A stretch of DNA of 64,000 bases from Manis javanica. Lineage: Eukaryota > Chordata > Mammalia > Pholidota > Manidae. The notes under the pieces were generated by a model. The model did not search any database. It saw only the letters and a list, made by a program, of their open reading frames with translations, and was not told the origin of the DNA. Positions 11,693 to 24,478 of the stretch are shown here, in pieces (the stretch's first letter is position 1; every line of letters starts with the position of its first letter). The translations under genes were made by a program, and so were the position numbers. The stretch is from contig NC_133166.1 in NCBI RefSeq assembly GCF_040802235.1, positions 118,992,991-119,056,990 on the forward strand. Reading direction: 5' to 3'.

Positions 11693-14600
11693 CTTATACT
11701 TACATGTTTATCATTTCTGGTTCTCTTCATTTCTCTGTGTAGATCCAGATTTCCATTTTGTTTCCCATTCCTCTGACTTGACTTTCCTTAACATTTCTTA
11801 CAGCACGTTTCTATTGCTGATGAATTTATTCAGCTTTTGAGAAAGTGTTTATTTTGCCTAAGTTTTTGAATGATATTTTCCTTAGATACAGAACTCTAGG
11901 TTGACTGCTTTTCTTTCAACATTTTAAGATGTTCCAGTTTCTTCTGGCTGTCATTCTTTTTATTCTGTTTTTAATGTGTCTTTTATCCTTCTGGCTGTTT
12001 TTCTTTTATCATTAGTTTTAAACAATTTAATTATAACATGCCTTGGTGTAGTTTCCTTCATGTTTCTTGTGTGGGGGGTTAACTGAGTTTTTGGGATCTG
12101 TAGGTTTATAGTTTTTATCAAATTTGATTTCAGTCAGTAAATCTTCAGATATGTTCTCTATTCTCGTTTCTTTCTCTCCTTTGGGGATTCCAGTTATCTG
12201 TGTATTAAAATGCTTGAAGTTGATCCACAGCTCTTCAATGCTCTGTTTTTCCCCCCAGTCTTTGTTTCTCTTTGTGATTTGTTGAGGATAGTTTCTATTG
12301 CTATTTCTTCAAGTTCACTGATCTTTTCTTTTGTAGTGTCTAATCTGCTGTTGTTTCTATCTGGCTTACTTTTTTGTCTCAGACATTGTAGTTTCCATCT
12401 CTAAACATTTGATTTGGGTATTTAAAAAAATATTTTCCATGTCTCTACTTAACAAGCTCAATCTTCCCTTTATCTTCTTGAACATGCAGAATATGGCTGT
12501 AGTGACCATCTTAATGTCCTGCTAATTTTGTTAATCTATATTTATGAGTCTGTTTCTACCGATTGATTTTTTTCCTTCATGGATTACGTTTTTTGCTTCT
12601 TTGTATGTCTGGTAATGTCTGATTGGATGTCAGTTGTGAATTTTACCCTGGGTATTTTTGTATTTCTATAAATATTCTTGGCTTTGTTTTGGGACGCTGT
12701 TAAGTTACTTGGAAACACTTTGATCTCTTAACAACTTGTCTTAAAGCTTTGTTAACTGGGATCAGAACAGTCTTTAGACCAGGGTTAATTTTTCCCCACT
12801 ATCAAGGCAAATTCTCTTCAGCGCTCTACTGATGTATGAGTTACGAGGTTTTTCCACTCTGGCTGGTGGGGACACTAGTTATTCTTGGCTCAATTTGAGG
12901 TCCACGGATTGTTCCCTCCAATCCTGACCCATACTGTCAGCACTCAGCTGAACACTGGAGGGGGATCCTCTGAGGTTTCCAGAATTCTCTCTTTGCATAC
13001 CTTCTCCCCCCTGGTCTTTGGTCCTGTGAAGTGTGGCTGCGTTTGCCTCCCTGGATGCCCAACTCCCTCTCCCCCACTTGGAGAGACTGTTGGGCTCCGC
13101 CTGTGTACCCATTCCCTGTGCCATGGCCTAGAAACTCTCCCTAGGCAGTAAGTGCAGGCAGTTGTAGAGCTTATTTCGTTTTTCCTTCTCAGGACTCAAT
13201 CTCCTATGCTGCTTGATGTCCAATGTCTGGAAACTGTTGTTCCATTTATTTTGTCTGTTTTTTTTGGTTGTTTGAGGCAAGGGAGTAAATATGGTCCCTG
13301 TTCTCTTATGTTGGCCAAGAGTGGAGGTCCCTTTTCAGTGGGCAGTCATCGAGTGCCTTGTGTCTGTGCATTGACCTGGCTGCTGGGTAGAGACAAGAGC
13401 AGGACATGGGCTGGGCCCTTGGGGAACTCACTTTCTTGCCAGAGGAAGATTCCTGTATAAACAGTGCTAGGTGGTACTTCCAGAGTACCATGGGAGGGCA
13501 GGGTGAAGTCTCTGAGAAAGGAGCAAGGAACCCTTCCCAGAGGAATTGACATTTGAAGGGTGGGCAGGCATTTTCAAGCTGGAGAAGGTGTAGGAAAGAG
13601 TTTTCCAGGCAAAGGGAATGGCAAGAGTAAAGGCAGGGCGGCACAGCCGGGAACTCCTTGAGGGCAGGGTCTCTGCTGTGTGGATCTTTATATGGATGCA
13701 CAATATTTCAAGTGATTGAAAGCATGTTTGTTCTGGGACTAGTAGGTAGAACAGGAAGAGGTGGGATAGCCTGTCAGGGAGTCGAGGGAGATCTCGCTGG
13801 AAAGGGAGATTGGGGGCAGCTGATACAGGGCTCTGTATGTCACACCAGGGAACACAAGATTTTCAATGTAATACCAAAGCACTGGGGAGCTATGGAAAGT
13901 TTTTAGGAGGGATGTGAGCACTCTGATTGACTGTTCTCTAGAGATTTCTGGGGTATGTGGAAGATGGCTGGAGAGGCTGGCTCAGAGTAGATACGCTGCA
14001 CAAGCATGAGTCCAGAGCTCAGGGCAGCTGCTGAAATGGTGTTGCCACCCTTTGCCTGTTTGGTAATGGCCTTTGCAGACTCCTGCCTGAGTCAAGAGCA
14101 GATATGAGGAGGCTCTGGCTGGCTTCTCTTTTTCTGCAGCTACACTGTTGCCAGACATCCCCGGTAGGGCTAGGGTCTACAGTTACTCTACTCCCTACCA
14201 GCGTAGGTGGCTCCAAGTCAGCAAGAACAGGGAGTCTCATCACCTTGGACTCTGAACAGACACACCTCGAGTGACCTCTTACAGACTGTTGAGTGTTTGT
14301 CCTGAGTGTGTCTCTGCCTTAACCTTAACTTTGATCCTTCCTAAAGGGATGATTGGATCTGCTCGCTCAGCTTGCTCTGCGCAGGTTAGAAAGTATGGGG
14401 TGGGGTGGAGACTGACCACTGAAGACTGAGGTCCTTTCTGAGCAGTTGGGATGAAGGAGAAACAAGTGGAAGTTTGGTGTGAAGTAGTTTCGATTGGTTT
14501 TCTTTTCAAGCCAGAAGCATGGGCCAGAGAGGGAAGAGTTCTCTAAGGAGCTGTGTTGTATTTTACTGTCAGGAAGTTTCAAGAACGTCTTGGCCGTCAT

Positions 14601-14756
14601 ATTGATTGAAGCTGAATGCTGAAGATCTGAGTTATCCAGCCATTGAAGTTAGGCCACTGTTGACTGATGGTGTCTCTGGAGGAATCTTCAGCTCTCTCTC
14701 TGCCAAGTCCACATGGGCAGTACTGGAGTTGCAGAGGGAATGGGCTGAGTGTGTGA

Positions 14757-14968
14757 GCTCAGCCACAGTGATGAAAATCATGACCATTTGTTGAGCTGGG
14801 CATTAGACTTCCCAGGCCCCACCTCATTTTATCCTTACAAAAGCCCCCTCTTATAGAAGATATGAGATGTGGAGAGATAAGTAACCTTCCCAAGCTCTCT
14901 GGTCAGCAGTGACTGAGAGTGCAGGGCTGTCTGCCTTCTGGACTCTGAGCCTTTAATCACTGGGCTTC
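14757..14968. repeat. MIR-like SINE fossil
   Basis: CCATTTGTTGAGCTGGGCATT, then CCTCATTTTATCCTTACAA, and a GGTCAGCAGTGACTGAG-type tail match the MIR layout. It sits just upstream of the first copy of the 199-bp duplication. Confidence 0.6.
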
Positions 14969-15003
14969 CCCTGCAGGGCTGAGGTCAGAAGGAGGCCCTG
15001 CTC

Positions 15004-15202
15004 TTGGTGCCAGAGGGTGGTTTGGGGCTCCAGGGCCCTGTGCAGTCAACCAAGGAGTCTGTCCTTTATCCTGAGTTCTGGTAAAGGAGAGTAGTTACCA
15101 CACTGGTACTTGCTGAGGACAGCATCCTGCTGAGTTCTGAACATAAGCAGGCTCTGTTCTTCAGGAGTCAAGTTGAAAGATCAGTAATAATAACCGTCTA
15201 TT
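15004..15202 (+). repeat. 199-bp dispersed duplication, copy 1
   Basis: This block recurs at 18228-18426 with a constant offset of 3224 bases and no gaps. In the core of about 168 bases I count only three substitutions; identity falls off at both edges. It lies in VPS37C intron 1 and has no coding potential. The right end runs into an AATAATAACC stretch, so a SINE-type edge is possible. Confidence 0.9.
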
Positions 15203-16909
15203 AAGTTTGTTCCCAGAGCTGGACTATGTTCCATGGCCATGGATTTGACTGAGGTGCAGCCCCGGAGCCAGACTGCCTTGGGTGAAGTTTGGGCTCTCCA
15301 TGTCTTCATTGTGAGGTTGTGGGCAGGCATGAGACTTCTCTTTGACCTAGTTTTCTCATCTGAAAACTGAGGAGAATCCAAGGATATACAGTGCTGAAAG
15401 CCCTTTAGGAGGGTCACGTGAGCTGCTGCATGTAGAGCCCCTACAACAGCGCTCTGTACGTTCTCTCTGGGGACTGTCACCATCCATTTTGCCTCTGGGA
15501 TGGTGTGGCTTAGAGGGGACTGAGTGGGAAGTGCTAAAGCCTGCTCTGACTCCTGCTGTGAAGGAGTCCCCTGCCCTGCCACCCTGCCTTTGCTCTTCTG
15601 CCCTGAGCCCTCTCCAGCCTAATGAAGCCTGCCTGTTCTTCACATGGTCGCCCTTCTGGGCTGCCTTCCTTGCCCATCTCCCAAGGACTTGATCACCCTG
15701 CCCTCCTGGGGTGCTCTGCAAGTACCACCACACAGAGCCCTCCCCACCTACCTCTTTTTGCGGGTGGGGAGACACCACAGCTGAAAGGGGTGGAGGAGCA
15801 GGCTGGGGAATGGGTGGCAGGGAGGGTTGGGGGCAGCAGAGGCGAGGGTTAGAGCAGCAGTTTTCAGGCCACGTTCTGGGAAGGTGACTTGGAGGCCCCC
15901 TTGAGGCCTAGGGGGAGGTTGAGCTGGGAGAGTAGGTCTCCCTCCAACCCCGTCACCCAGAGCTTGGCCTCTGTGTCCTGGGGGCTTGGGGTAGTGTTTC
16001 TTTTATCTGGAAAAAAAGCCAACATGTTCTCCTGTAAAGAAAAGTTGGAGAAGTTTAGGAAAACAACGGGAATGGAGCACCAGGCAGGTGGGAGAAGAGG
16101 ATGGAGGCAGCCCAGCATGTCTGGACAGGTTGGCTGAGGAGTGGGCTGGGGAGCTGGGAGGGGGAGGAAGGGAGGGAAGGAAGAGATGACAGGCTTTAGG
16201 GAAGGAGGAGGGAACTGGAAGCAGTTTGTTTTTTTTTTTAATTAATCCAGAGGTGCCTGGATTAGAAGGATTTGGAACAATGACTAGAAAAAACCTGGCA
16301 GTCGGATGGAGTTGAGGGATGTCTACATGTCTGAGATGGCTTAGGGGACTGGAAGTGAGGGTGAGAAGCAGAGGTCACCAGGGTAAATGGAGGTAGGGAG
16401 GAGAATCCGGTTTGGGGGGAGAGAAAGGTGAGGCATGAGGTTGAGTGGAGATGTGGGCTTTGTGAGAGGCAAGATTCACAGGCTTGGGAGAGCCCCTTCA
16501 GGGGACAGGCCGGGTCATCAAAGCAAAGGAAGCAGCCAGCCGTCCCAGCTCTGCAGGTTGCTCTCTGCTGGATGGGGTACCCCAGCCAGGCCACTAGCCT
16601 ATGGAGTGGGGAGGTCTGTTTAGCGAAGGCTTCTGTCAGTCCTGAGTGCCCTGGACCCCCATTTGGCACAGTAAATGCCCTTGTCATTCCTGGACCTTCC
16701 TCTGGGTAAAGGGGGTCCGATGGAGTTATTCAGTAGATCTGAGGAGTGGTTGTCATTATGTAAATATTTATGTAACGATGACCATCTCCTTCCAGAAGCC
16801 TTGCCCTGAGAGGTTGTAGATCTCCCCTGTAGACGTATGGGCACACTTACATTTCAGGACCTTTGTGCAGTTTGGTTTGCAGCCCACTTCCAAAAGCCTC
16901 ACCTTCTGC

Positions 16910-16955
16910 TTCCCCTGGGACCTCTACCCCCACCCCCACCCCGCCCCCGGAGCCT
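16910..16955. repeat. C-rich low-complexity tract
   Basis: Runs of CCCCCACCCCCACCCCGCCCCC make this G-rich on the other strand, with possible G-quadruplex character. Confidence 0.7.
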
Positions 16956-17009
16956 AGCTGAGTGCTTCTTGGCCAGGTTGTCAGGCAGCATTTACAACAG
17001 GGTGTGTGA

Positions 17010-17245
17010 AGAGACTGCTGAGCACCTGCGTGGTGGTTTTCTAGCACCTCCAGAGGTTGTCTTGTTTAATTCTCATTAAATCCTTACAACAATCCCAGGA
17101 TGTTGATAGAATTAGCTATGTTTTACCATGGAGAAACAGAATTAGAAAGGCTGAATAATTTGCCCAAGGTCATATAGCTAGAAAACTTAAATCCAGGAAT
17201 GTTTGGCTCTAAAGCCCTGACCTCTCTGCTGCCCTTCTCACAGTC
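17010..17245. repeat. MIR-like SINE fossil
   Basis: GAGCACCTGCGTGGTGGTTT, AATTCTCATTAAATCCTTAC, ATTTGCCCAAGGTCATATAG and the terminal CCTGACCTCTCTGCTGCCC are in MIR order. Confidence 0.7.
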
Positions 17246-17944
17246 TTAACTACTTAGCGTTAGTTGGGGGTGGGATCTGCAACCCCAGCCTAGAAATTCC
17301 TTAGAAAGAGTGAAAACTTAAAAAGTTTCCCTTTTGGGCCTTATATGCCAACTTCTCAAATTGAGGCGGGGTTCAGTTTGCTGGTACTTTCAGCCAGGTG
17401 AAAAGCTCATGATGGTTTCATTGTTTTTTCATTAACTCCTGTGGGAAGTCAGGCGACTAACAGTCTGATACTTGGGTGCATGGCTGGAATCATTTGGGGA
17501 AAAGAAACTAGATCAGGTCAACAAGTATTTTCTCATCAAGCAGAAGGATTGAGAAGGTTTCTAAGGCAACTGCAGGTGTTTTTGACGTGAGGGTTGGGAT
17601 GGGGCCAATTCGGAATAACATGGGTGGACTGAGCTGTGCAGGTTGCTGTGGTAACGACTTCTTAATGCTGCTATAGGTGGATGTGGAAAATTGACACGAG
17701 CTGGAAGGCCTTCAGGACTCTCTTTGCAGTGTGATTTCAGGTCCGGAGAAGCTGGCGAGTAAGTGTTGTCTGGTAACGGGGAGTGGGGAGTGACTGGAGC
17801 CAGTGCTTTATCTCCCAGGTAGAGCTGGGAAAACAGACGTGCCTGATCAGGTGCAGTGCTGTGGTATACGATTCAATAATAGCCTCGTTTTGCTTGGCTC
17901 AATAAATATTCAGTCCCGGGGTATCAGGAATTGCCCTTAGTATC

Positions 17945-18165
17945 CCCAAGAGGCAGAATAATTATTATTTGTTGACTGCTCAGGAGCTTGCAAAGCCCTC
18001 TCAGAGCCATTAGCTCACCTGAGGCACAAGACCCCCCCAGGTAGGATTATATCATCCTGGTGCCCATTTTACAGATAAGAAAACTGAGGTCAAGGAGCTT
18101 GATCAAAGTCACACAGCTGAAGAGCTATAGCGCTGGAGTGCAAACACAGGGCATCTGTCCCCAGA
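17945..18165. repeat. MIR-like SINE fossil
   Basis: ATTATTATTTGTTGACTGCT, CCATTTTACAGATAAGAAAA and AAAGTCACACAGCTGAAGAG identify an MIR copy, ending about 60 bases before copy 2 of the duplication. Confidence 0.7.
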
Positions 18166-18227
18166 TTCTGTGCTTTCCTCCTTTGCATTCTGTCGGGGGG
18201 AGCTGGCATTGACTTTGGACAGAGACT

Positions 18228-18426
18228 TTGGTGCCAGTGGGTGATTTGGGGCTCCAGGGCCCTGTGCAGTCAGCCAAGGAGTCTGTCCTTTATCCTGAGT
18301 TCTGGTAAAGGAGAATAGTTACCACACTGGTACTTGCTGAGGACAGCATCCTGCTGAGTTCTGAACATAAGCAGGCTCTGTTCTTCAGGAGTCAAGTTGA
18401 AAGATCAGTAATAACAACCATTTATG
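18228..18426 (+). repeat. 199-bp dispersed duplication, copy 2
   Basis: Gap-free near copy of 15004-15202 in the same orientation. The core substitutions are AACC/AGCC, GAGAGTAG/GAGAATAG and AATAATAA/AATAACAA. At this copy the right edge reads AACCATTTATGGGG. Confidence 0.9.
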
Positions 18427-19924
18427 GGGGACACAGCAAGCCATCTCTAACACTGCGCACCTTAGTCTCATCTGTGCACCCTTATGCTTAGAAAATGATG
18501 CACTTTGCTTTCCATCTTTGCTCTTTTTTTTCCTTTCAAGTTTATCCTCACAAAGGATCTGATGTCAGTTGAAAGTATGTTTTAGAGCTGAACAGTCTTG
18601 GCAGAGACCCTCACTGAGCAATGCCATCCATGTGTTGCTTATTTTCCTCTGTTAAGGACAGCTCTAGAAGGCTGCCCCGAGCATGAACCCTTCCCAGCAT
18701 CCCGTCTCCACAGCCTCATTCTGTAGCCCCCCTCCCGCCACAGCGCCCAGCCAGAATCCACTGGGGTGTACTTAATTTGCTTTCAGGTTCGCTGTCTTCC
18801 ACTGAATTGTATTCCCCATGTTTGAAGCATGTGAGATCGATTTAGGCAGCATAGAAGGTAGTGGAAAGAAGTTGAGACAAAAGGTGTGAACAGCAAAGGC
18901 CAATGGCCAGAGCTTCCTCTACCTCCATCCTGGTGTGTGGACTGCGTGGGCCCAGGGCTCCCCTGGAAGCCTGCCTCCTGGGTTCTGGCTGGTGCTCCCC
19001 CAGCTTTGTCAGCCCCCATGCCCAGTGCTTTGTGGCAGCAGGAGTGCTCCAGGACCTTTGGGAAATACCTCTTGTGCTCGCCCTCTGCCCTCCCTCCTTT
19101 TCTTGGGAATCTGTCAGCACGCATCTTTGATGGAGGAGACCGCATTGATTTCAGATTACAAGCCACAGCCCAGCCAGTGGTTTTTTTACAACTTTGAACT
19201 GGCTACTGAAGTTTAAAAATGGGGAGATGTCACATAGCTCTGGGTCTCCCTGGAGAACTGGCTGGTCTGGCAAAGCTGGGCTGCCCTCCCGCCTACAGGA
19301 GGTGCCCAAGCTGGGTGGAACCTGTGTTCCCCAGGCAGACCTGATCCCTGCCCAGGGCTTGGCCTCCCACGTGCTGGCCTGGCCCCTGGAGGTGCCCGAG
19401 TTTGTGACCTCTGGTGGTGAAAGTGCAGAAGAAACAAAGCAAGACAAAACAAAAAAGAAAAGGAAAGAAAGCTTTTTTCCTTCTTTGAGATTGTAAGTGA
19501 GGAAGCAGCGACATTTTCTCCTCTTGGTGGAGGAACACAGATCAGCGCATATGCTGCTGTCCCACCCCATCCTCAGTCTGGTCTCCTTTGAGTCCATGGC
19601 ACCACCTTCCAAAAGAGGTCTGGCTGTGCCTGTGATGCGTGTAGCCACTGCATGCTCACGAGCCCTCTTCTCCCATCCCTGGCTTGCTGATGCACTGTGG
19701 CTCCCAGGAGGGCCCTCCCGTTACCTGCTCCACTGACTGGGCGCAGCACAGGTGCCCCTGCAGTGAGGCCTTGGTGGGCTTCTTGAATCCAGTGCCTGAG
19801 AACTGTCCCCCTTTCCTCTCCTTACTCCTCTGGGACCTTCCTCTCACCTGTACTCACCATGATTTGCTGTGAAGTGTTTGGCTTTTAAAAACCAAATAGA
19901 CTTCGGGGAGAGTTAGCATCCATT

Positions 19925-20705
19925 TTTTTTCTTTTTTTAAAATCATTTGTTTGTTTATTTAAAAATTTTTTTCCATCTGGGATTTTAAAAAATTGAAGTA
20001 TAGTTGATATACAACATTATATTAGTTTTAAGTATACAACATAGCGATTGGACAGTTATGTACATTATTAAATGCTCGCCCCAACTAGTTACTATCTGTC
20101 AACTTAGAAAGATGTTGTAGAACCATTGACTATACTCTCTATGCTATACTTTAATCCCCGTGACTAATTTATATTATGATTGAGATTTTGTGCCTTCTTA
20201 TCCCCTTCACCTGTTTTACCCATACACCTATCCCAACTTCTCAGTGCTAACCACCAGTCACTTCTCAGTTCATATCTTTTCAAATCAGAGATTTTGTTTT
20301 CTTTGGGTAATTTCCTGAAATTACTGGGTTGTATAGCATTTCTAATTTTAGTTTTTGAGGAACCTCCATAGTGCTTTCCATGTGGCTGCACCAATTTACA
20401 TTCCCACCAACAGTGTAGGAGGGTTCCTGTTTCTCCACATCCTTGCCAGCATTTGTTATTTCTTGTCTTTTGGATAGTGGCCATTCTGACTTGTGTGAGA
20501 TGATATCTCATTGTGGTTTTGATTTGCATTTCCCTGATGATAAGTGATGTGGAGCATTTTTTCACGTGCCTGTTGGCCGTCTGTGTGTCCTCTTTTGAAA
20601 AGTGTCTATTCAGGTCCTCTGCTCATTTTTTTATTGGGTTGTTTTCTTGTGTTGAGAGCATCAGTTTTTTATATGTCAAGGCTGTGTCTAGCTGTGTTTA
20701 TTATA
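19925..20705 (-). mobile_element. Antisense L1 3' end, older subfamily
   Basis: It begins with a T-rich stretch (the poly(A) side), then a 3' UTR with GAAGTATAGTTGATATACAA, then the ORF2 C-terminus. On the minus strand the frame at 20164-20565 includes [19 protein letters not shown], typical of the L1 ORF2 tail. Stops and shifts show it is dead. The 3' UTR differs from that of the L1 at 61 kb, so it is another subfamily. Confidence 0.85.
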
Positions 20706-23700
20706 TAATAAATTATAATAAATATTTATATTTCTCTGTGCCCGTATATCCTTCTTCCCTATATATGGGGTCCTTTTCAGTTCTTGGCATGTAATAATTG
20801 CTCAGTAAATGTCTGTTTAGGAAAGGCGTGGAGAAATGAGTGAGGGCGTGAACAAGTAGAAGTCCTCTCCCTGCATCCCCACGTCTTGCATGACTCATCC
20901 AGTAGCTGATGGACTTGTTCTCTCCATCCCCACCTCTGTCCATTTTTCTGCAAATGTGACTGGGAGCTATCTGTGTGCAGTGTGCCAGGCACAGGGAAGA
21001 TACAGGTAAACGAGACATTCTCCCTACCTTCGAGGGGCTTGTCTCTTCCTCCCGTCCCTTCCACCCAAACAGCAGACTCCAGACCCCACCCGGGCAGTAC
21101 CCAGTATCCTCCTGGGCAGCTTGGTAAGTGGAAGGGGGTCTGGGTCACCATGCAGGTACTGAGGGGTGAGGTAATTGGACTTGTTGGTCTCTCAGGACAC
21201 AAAGCCTATGGACTCTGGGTCCCCAAATAACTTCTTAGTAACCCCTTGCATTGTGACATCCTTGGTAGCTGTGGCCACTTTGAGAAGGACTGGTTTGGAT
21301 TTTTCTGACACACAGGGTGACTGGGAGGCAGAACACTGCTGGCAGTGGGTGCCCGGGCTTTAGGGTACCTGCTCTCTGGCTGTGGGAAAAATATTGTCCT
21401 GTTCTCCCCTCCTTTCCCAAATTAGGGACCCAGAGGAGTTGCTGCTTTCAGCCTCAGTGAGTGGCTCTGAGAGGCAGAGGCTGTCTTTATGCCTTCTGAA
21501 AGGTGAGTGGTGCCGCGACAAATCCCACATGACTGATGACTGCACCAGCCTGCATGGACAGCCTGGGGATTGGGCTGCCTCCCTCCCGGGGGCAGGCACC
21601 TGGCAGGAGCGCTGATGATCAGCGTGCTTGCTGGGCTTGTAATCTCTGCATCTTGGTTGGCCTTCTGACTAAACTAACCTCTGCCTGTGACGAGCAGAGC
21701 AGGCAGGGTGCAAGTGCTCTTAGAGTTAAAACACCAGGGATGCAAGGGGACTCGGCCCCAGGGGTTCAACCCCAACAACTTACAGGACCTTGGGCAATGT
21801 CCTTACTGTTTCTGGGCTTCATTTCATTTCTGAAGTTGGGGTAATTAGCCTTGTGTTCACTTTACTTATTGGAATTAATTATATAAATTAATGGAAGAGT
21901 TTGCAAATGATTTTGCTCTCTGAAGAAAGGAGCCATGTGACCATCAGGGCCCATTTTACAAGTTGGGAAAATTGAGTCCCTAAAAAGACTCTGAATGTGG
22001 GATCCTGAGCACATGTCATTCCTGAAGAAGTGGGCATGTGCAGTGGTCCCACGTGCCAGCAGTGCCCTGTGAGGAGGCGGTGTGAGAGGAGGCTGGGGGT
22101 GGAGCCCAGGGGGAGGAGCAGCAGGCTAGGGTCAGGGCTTCTGGGTTGGGTGTCCCCTTTTGTCACCACAGGCTAGTTTTATGCCCCTGTGCCTTGTTTT
22201 CATCGCTTGTGCAATGGGCATGGTAGATTGAAGAGAGATGTCGAATAGAAACCTGAATAGGTACAATTAGAAGAAAAGCACATCAGCTTGCACCCCCCCT
22301 TAGCCAATTCCTTCTTAGCTGAGCCCTGTTGTGTGGAAGGAGGTTCATTTCCAGTAGTTTGGAGGCCATCGGATATGCAAGAAGACCTTGAGAGTTCCTT
22401 CTAATGGGGGCTGGCCTGTCTGTACAAAGACCTGGGAGGGCCCCAGTTCTTGAGGCATTTAAAATGCCGTGACCTGTTTTGAAACCCGCAGTGAAAGGGA
22501 ATTGACGCAGGAGCGAGGCTATTTATGACCATGGGACTAAGATGTTTCTTTTCTGAATTTGGGAGTGGTCATGTTTCCCAACTAGGGAGTGACAGAGATA
22601 GTCATCAGAGCTGGCAGCTAGAACGCCTGGCTCCTGTTCCTGTGATCGGACTGAGGTAGGTTGGTGGTGACCTGGCGGAGGGGCCGCACCTCCCCACACA
22701 GAAGCACATCCTTCCCAGCTAGGGATCAGGGGGGGCTGATGCCAGGGAGATGATGGGCCACTTGGGGGAGAATTCTTGCTGTCTAAAAGGGTAATGCGAT
22801 TATTTTCAGGTCACTGAGTAGATGTTACAGGGATTTTGCCATAGGGAGTTCAAGGCCATCGTACACAGCCAGGTGTAGGACATTAGATTCCAGAGGAAGA
22901 TTATCATTTGGGATGGTCGTTGGAGGGGACTGGCTCTAAGGGGGCTGTGTGTAATGTCACCCTTCAGCACACCCCAGAATTATCTGGGGAGCTCACTTAT
23001 TTATTTCTTTATTGTCCACCATTATTTATTTAACCAAGGAAAGTTTCCTTTCTTGCTAAATATATACAGTCACTTTTTACCAAACTTTGATGACAAGTTT
23101 CATCCTTGGCGCTGTCACACCCCCTGTGAAAGCAGGAGCCGGCTTATGCAGCCTTTCGCAGCATCAGTCTCCCCTTTGTGAGACCTGGGTCCTTCAAGCC
23201 TGTGGGTTGGGGGCTTGGAAACTTTGCTTTCACAAACTCGTCCGTCAAACACCCACCTTAAGTTCCAGAAGGATGGACATACACACAAGGTCTGCATAGA
23301 AATCTGTAATACGCTTTCGTCAGCCTCGGTGAGAAAACAATTCAAAATGTGAAATACTTGAATGTTTTACAAAGATTTTGTTTTGGTGACTTTCCTCTAT
23401 CAAAACATTTCTCTTTCTTGGGAAAAAAAAAGTGGCTTGTGAAGGCAAGCTGGTCAGGGAAGCCAGTCCTCTGGGTTAGCTATAGGGTGGGTCCTGCAGC
23501 AGTGCCTGCTGCCCAGTAAGCTCCCAGTGCCCTCTGGGTATAGGGCCTGGCCCAGACCACCCCGCCCCGAGCCTTATCCTGACTTGGACTACCAGGGGGT
23601 CTCCTGGTCTGCCAGAAGCCTGCCTGTACAGCAGGTGTGCCCTTCGTCTGACCCTCCCTGTAGAGTGGGCACCGCTTGGGCTCTCTTGCCCAGAGCTATA

Positions 23701-24090
23701 GCCTCCGTGTTCTGCTGGTTGGTCTTCATACTGTGGTGGCTGCCTCTGACCCTGTCTCACCTGGTGATGCTCTTTGTGGACTGCAAGTCTGGACCTTAAA
23801 TCCTTGCGTGAAAGACCCCTGCCATGTATGCTCCGTCCCACTGTACCTTCATGAGCCGAGCCACAGGCACTGAAAAGTTCATGCGGGGTCCTTGCTGACA
23901 TTCAGGAGGAACAGCATGGTGGCAGGGGGACTGAGCCCCTGCATTCCCATCCTGCCTCTGCACGGACTGGTCGCTAGATCTTTTCCTCTACCGGGTTCTT
24001 TGCTTTTCCTGTCTCAGATGAGGCTGTGCTTGCCTGAGTTCCTGAGCACTGGAGGAAGGGGAAAGTAAGACAGCAGATGAAAACGAGCTT
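20706..24090. other. VPS37C: VPS37C intron 1, mostly unique sequence
   Basis: No exon, RNA gene or well-kept repeat is supported. Short open frames on both strands here lack acceptable splice sites or family similarity. Confidence 0.5.
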
Positions 24091-24092
24091 AG

Positions 24093-24235
24093 TTAAAATG
24101 AGAACTTCATTGCAAATTAAAACCCTGGTGATTCTGAAGTTCTAGGTCTGGAGGAAGATTTAGGACTCTGTCTTTAAGCAGGGACTCGGGTGATTCTGAT
24201 GCACCGGGTGAGAAGCCCCTGGACTGTTTGGGTTG
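24093..24235. repeat. MER5-like transposon fossil
   Basis: GGTGATTCTGAAGTTCTAGG and the GGTGATTCTGATGCACCGGG end recall MER5A, but the copy is degraded. Confidence 0.4.
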
Positions 24236-24334
24236 CTCCCTAGCTGTACAGCCTTGTACAGGTTACCTCACCTGCCTCTCTGTGAGGAGGGTAATAGCTG
24301 TGCTCACCTGTATGGGGGCTGGGAGGGCCCCAGT

Positions 24335-24478
24335 AATGGCAGATACTTAATGTAGTGCTCACTGTCTTCCAGGCACAGCTGTTCTAACAGATGGGGAAAC
24401 TAAGGCACAGTGCTACTAAGTGGCAGAGAGGGATTCATAGCCCAGGCTCCACAGAGTCCACTCTCCTAACTGCTAGGC
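24335..24478. repeat. MIR-like SINE fossil
   Basis: ACAGATGGGGAAACTAAGGC and a CTCTCCTAACTGCTAGGCCA tail fit MIR. It ends exactly where the hAT-like element starts. Confidence 0.6.

Larger units (their letters stand above)
9380..13325 (-). mobile_element. Old antisense LINE-1 (L1M type), interrupted twice
   Basis: Blocks typical of antisense ancient L1 follow one another: TCATAGTAATATAACCAATC near 9840, GTGGGTTTCTCATAGGCAGG near 10862, the AGAACTCTAGGTTGACTGCT segment near 11890, GGACGCTGTTAAGTTACTTG near 12690, and a closing stretch to about 13325. It is broken at 9884-10794 and about 11346-11690 by sense-oriented L1 3' ends. Divergence is high and no frame is open, so this is a fossil within VPS37C intron 1. 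Confidence 0.8.

Noticed and set aside
23476-23901. Overlapping open frames of about 90-140 codons on both strands, one with a hydrophobic segment
   Set aside because: No start context, splice sites or similarity that I can name; chance open frames in an intron.
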